DNA of 64,000 bases from Henckelia pumila (taxonomy: Eukaryota; Streptophyta; Magnoliopsida; Lamiales; Gesneriaceae): assembly GCF_033568475.1 (NCBI RefSeq), contig NW_027331831.1, positions 310,001 to 374,000 on the forward strand, written 5' to 3'. The position numbers were made by a program, and so were the translations under genes. Below the pieces are notes generated by a model. The model made no database searches. It was not told the origin of the DNA and saw nothing but the letters and a program-made list of their open reading frames with translations. This document shows, piece after piece, positions 60,040 through 64,000 of this stretch; positions within the stretch are counted from its first letter, which is position 1, and every line of letters begins with the position of its first letter.

Positions 60040-60351
60040 CTACTTAATTTGTTTTGCTGCCCTATTTGCATGAATGCTAGCTCCAGTACTCCACCATACA
60101 TTTCCAATATGGATTTGATCGATCTCACTGATGTACATCCCTGAGTAACCCAAGTCATCGGAGAAGGCGGTGACTGCCCTTTGTTACATCTTACTGTTTA
60201 TTGTCAAGACCGAGACCGTGAGATTTCTCCCTCCCTGACCGAGAAAATTGGCACGCCCTTGAAACGCCGTCGCTGTATGAGTAGTTGCACGACGTTTGAT
60301 GGAATTATCTAACGGATAATAGGAAAAAAGGAGTTCGTTATGCGAATCCTA
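60040..60351 (-). pseudogene. Unrecognised coding relic
   Basis: On the minus strand one frame runs from about 60351 to TAG at 60040 with a single in-frame TAA (about 60183). It has protein-like composition: QGRANFLGQGGRNLTVSV, then AVTAFSDDLGYSGMYISE and HIGNVWWSTGASIHANRA. I do not recognise the family. Two stops precede it upstream. Codon use and length suggest a fragment of a real gene, perhaps the last exon of a lost or rearranged one, rather than a chance frame. It is not part of the adjacent ROP gene. Confidence 0.4.
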
Positions 60352-61108
60352 CTAGAACATTTAATTCTCAACCATGCTTGTTTCATATGGCTGCATGTAT
60401 TGACCATTTGGCAATAGCATGGCCAAGTCCACATATGAAATACCGATTCCGGAGATAGCCAAGGTTGTGAGTTTGACTACTCATGCTCAGTTGTCTTTTG
60501 AACCAGCGTAAAAGGCAATGCCGTTGATCATTACATTAGCTACACTTCTATAGGCGTCTCACTTTGTGGAGCTTATCGTTTTGCTGGATCAAGCATACAC
60601 ACAGTCTACGGACTGCTGCAGTTGTCATCAGATTTGAAGAAGAAGACCAGCGAACGGTCTATAACTCATACAGTGAAGTGTAAAAATTAATAGAGTATGA
60701 GAGAACCACCTCATCTCCTATGAGATCATGTTGGTACCGTCATATTTTACGGGGTAGCAAAATATTAGAACAATGACAGCTGAAAACAATACTAGGACCA
60801 ATTAAGCGAATTCATTTTGCCGTGAATATGGATATCTCCCCACCTCCCCTCTCCCTGCTTTCAACAACTAAACTAGGTTTCATATAAACACGAGCTCTTT
60901 TACACTATACAAACACAAATCATATCGCCTATGCTTAAAATCCATAGAACATACACGAGCAACAGCCTATTTGATCAATGATTCGATGCAGTATCCAGTA
61001 CAGTAACTGGAGATTACAACACAAAGGCTACTGCTTCCTTGACGAAAGTATGAGCGCTGTGTAACTTACACGGTGTCTCTTCCCACTTTTATTATTTGTT
61101 TGAGCATT
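60352..61108. other. 3' flank of the ROP gene
   Basis: This contains the expected 3' UTR of the ROP gene (minus strand) next to 61108 and further sequence with no recognised feature; part may belong to the relic at 60040-60351. Confidence 0.5.

Positions 61109-64000
<2,892 letters not shown>

Overview
The window is nuclear DNA from a flowering plant, most probably a eudicot. Two real host genes with canonical GT-AG introns encode plant-specific proteins: a heavy-metal-associated isoprenylated protein and a ROP small GTPase. Most of the rest is chromovirus-type Ty3/gypsy retrotransposon (C-terminal domain of the Tekay/Del kind), with DNA transposons, a SINE, gene relics and AT-rich spacer. I saw no bacterial operons, CRISPR arrays or autonomous tRNA/rRNA genes.

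Left part (1-16 kb). A decayed plus-strand Ty3/gypsy integrase (about 2741-3987) is followed by its complete 3' LTR (4114-5977), which carries palindromic repeats and a 33-bp tandem array. AT-rich spacer holds a Harbinger-like MITE (7170-7786, TSD TAA). A two-exon HIPP26-like gene lies at 9808-11421 (+) with a G-box and TATA box upstream. A tRNA-derived SINE (13848-14104) with a perfect 18-bp target duplication sits in what looks like an old LTR fragment.

First nest (15.4-38.5 kb). A minus-strand Mutator-like (MULE) transposase pseudogene is split between 37752-36145 and 16284-15363. Element A (16285-36139, +, TSD AAAAT) landed in a small intron of that gene. Element A was in turn split in its RT/RNase H region by element B (21383-32120, -, TSD ATAAG). 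Element B is nearly intact: gag and pro-pol are separated by a canonical, phase-preserving 227-nt predicted intron, with one nonsense codon and an Asp-to-Glu change in the protease motif.

Second nest (39.1-55.8 kb). A MITE with long terminal inverted repeats (D, 39067-55793, 9-bp TSD with one mismatch) was invaded near its left end by a second long-TIR element (E, 39093-40572, 8-bp TSD) and near its centre by Ty3/gypsy element C (41180-55098, TSD AATAT). Element C carries inside gag a 4.9-kb rearranged, mostly inverted piece of its own family (44453-49388). This places about 2 kb of LTR and about 2.4 kb of pol in inverted orientation within one potential transcription unit. That is the most unusual structure in the window.

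Right part (55.8-64 kb). There is a chimeric, broken LRR receptor pseudogene (56276-57432), the 3' end and probable LTR of a Ty1/copia (Sirevirus-like) element (58203-59335), an unrecognised minus-strand coding relic (60040-60351) and a complete seven-exon type-I ROP/RAC GTPase gene on the minus strand (63638-61109).

The genes do not form a functional cluster. The structure records successive insertions, and nesting plus by-eye LTR divergence give a consistent order: MULE, then A, then B; and D, then E and C, with the C' segment placed inside C. No clearly new biological system was found; the best candidates for follow-up are the inverted self-family insertion in C and the gag-pro intron in B.
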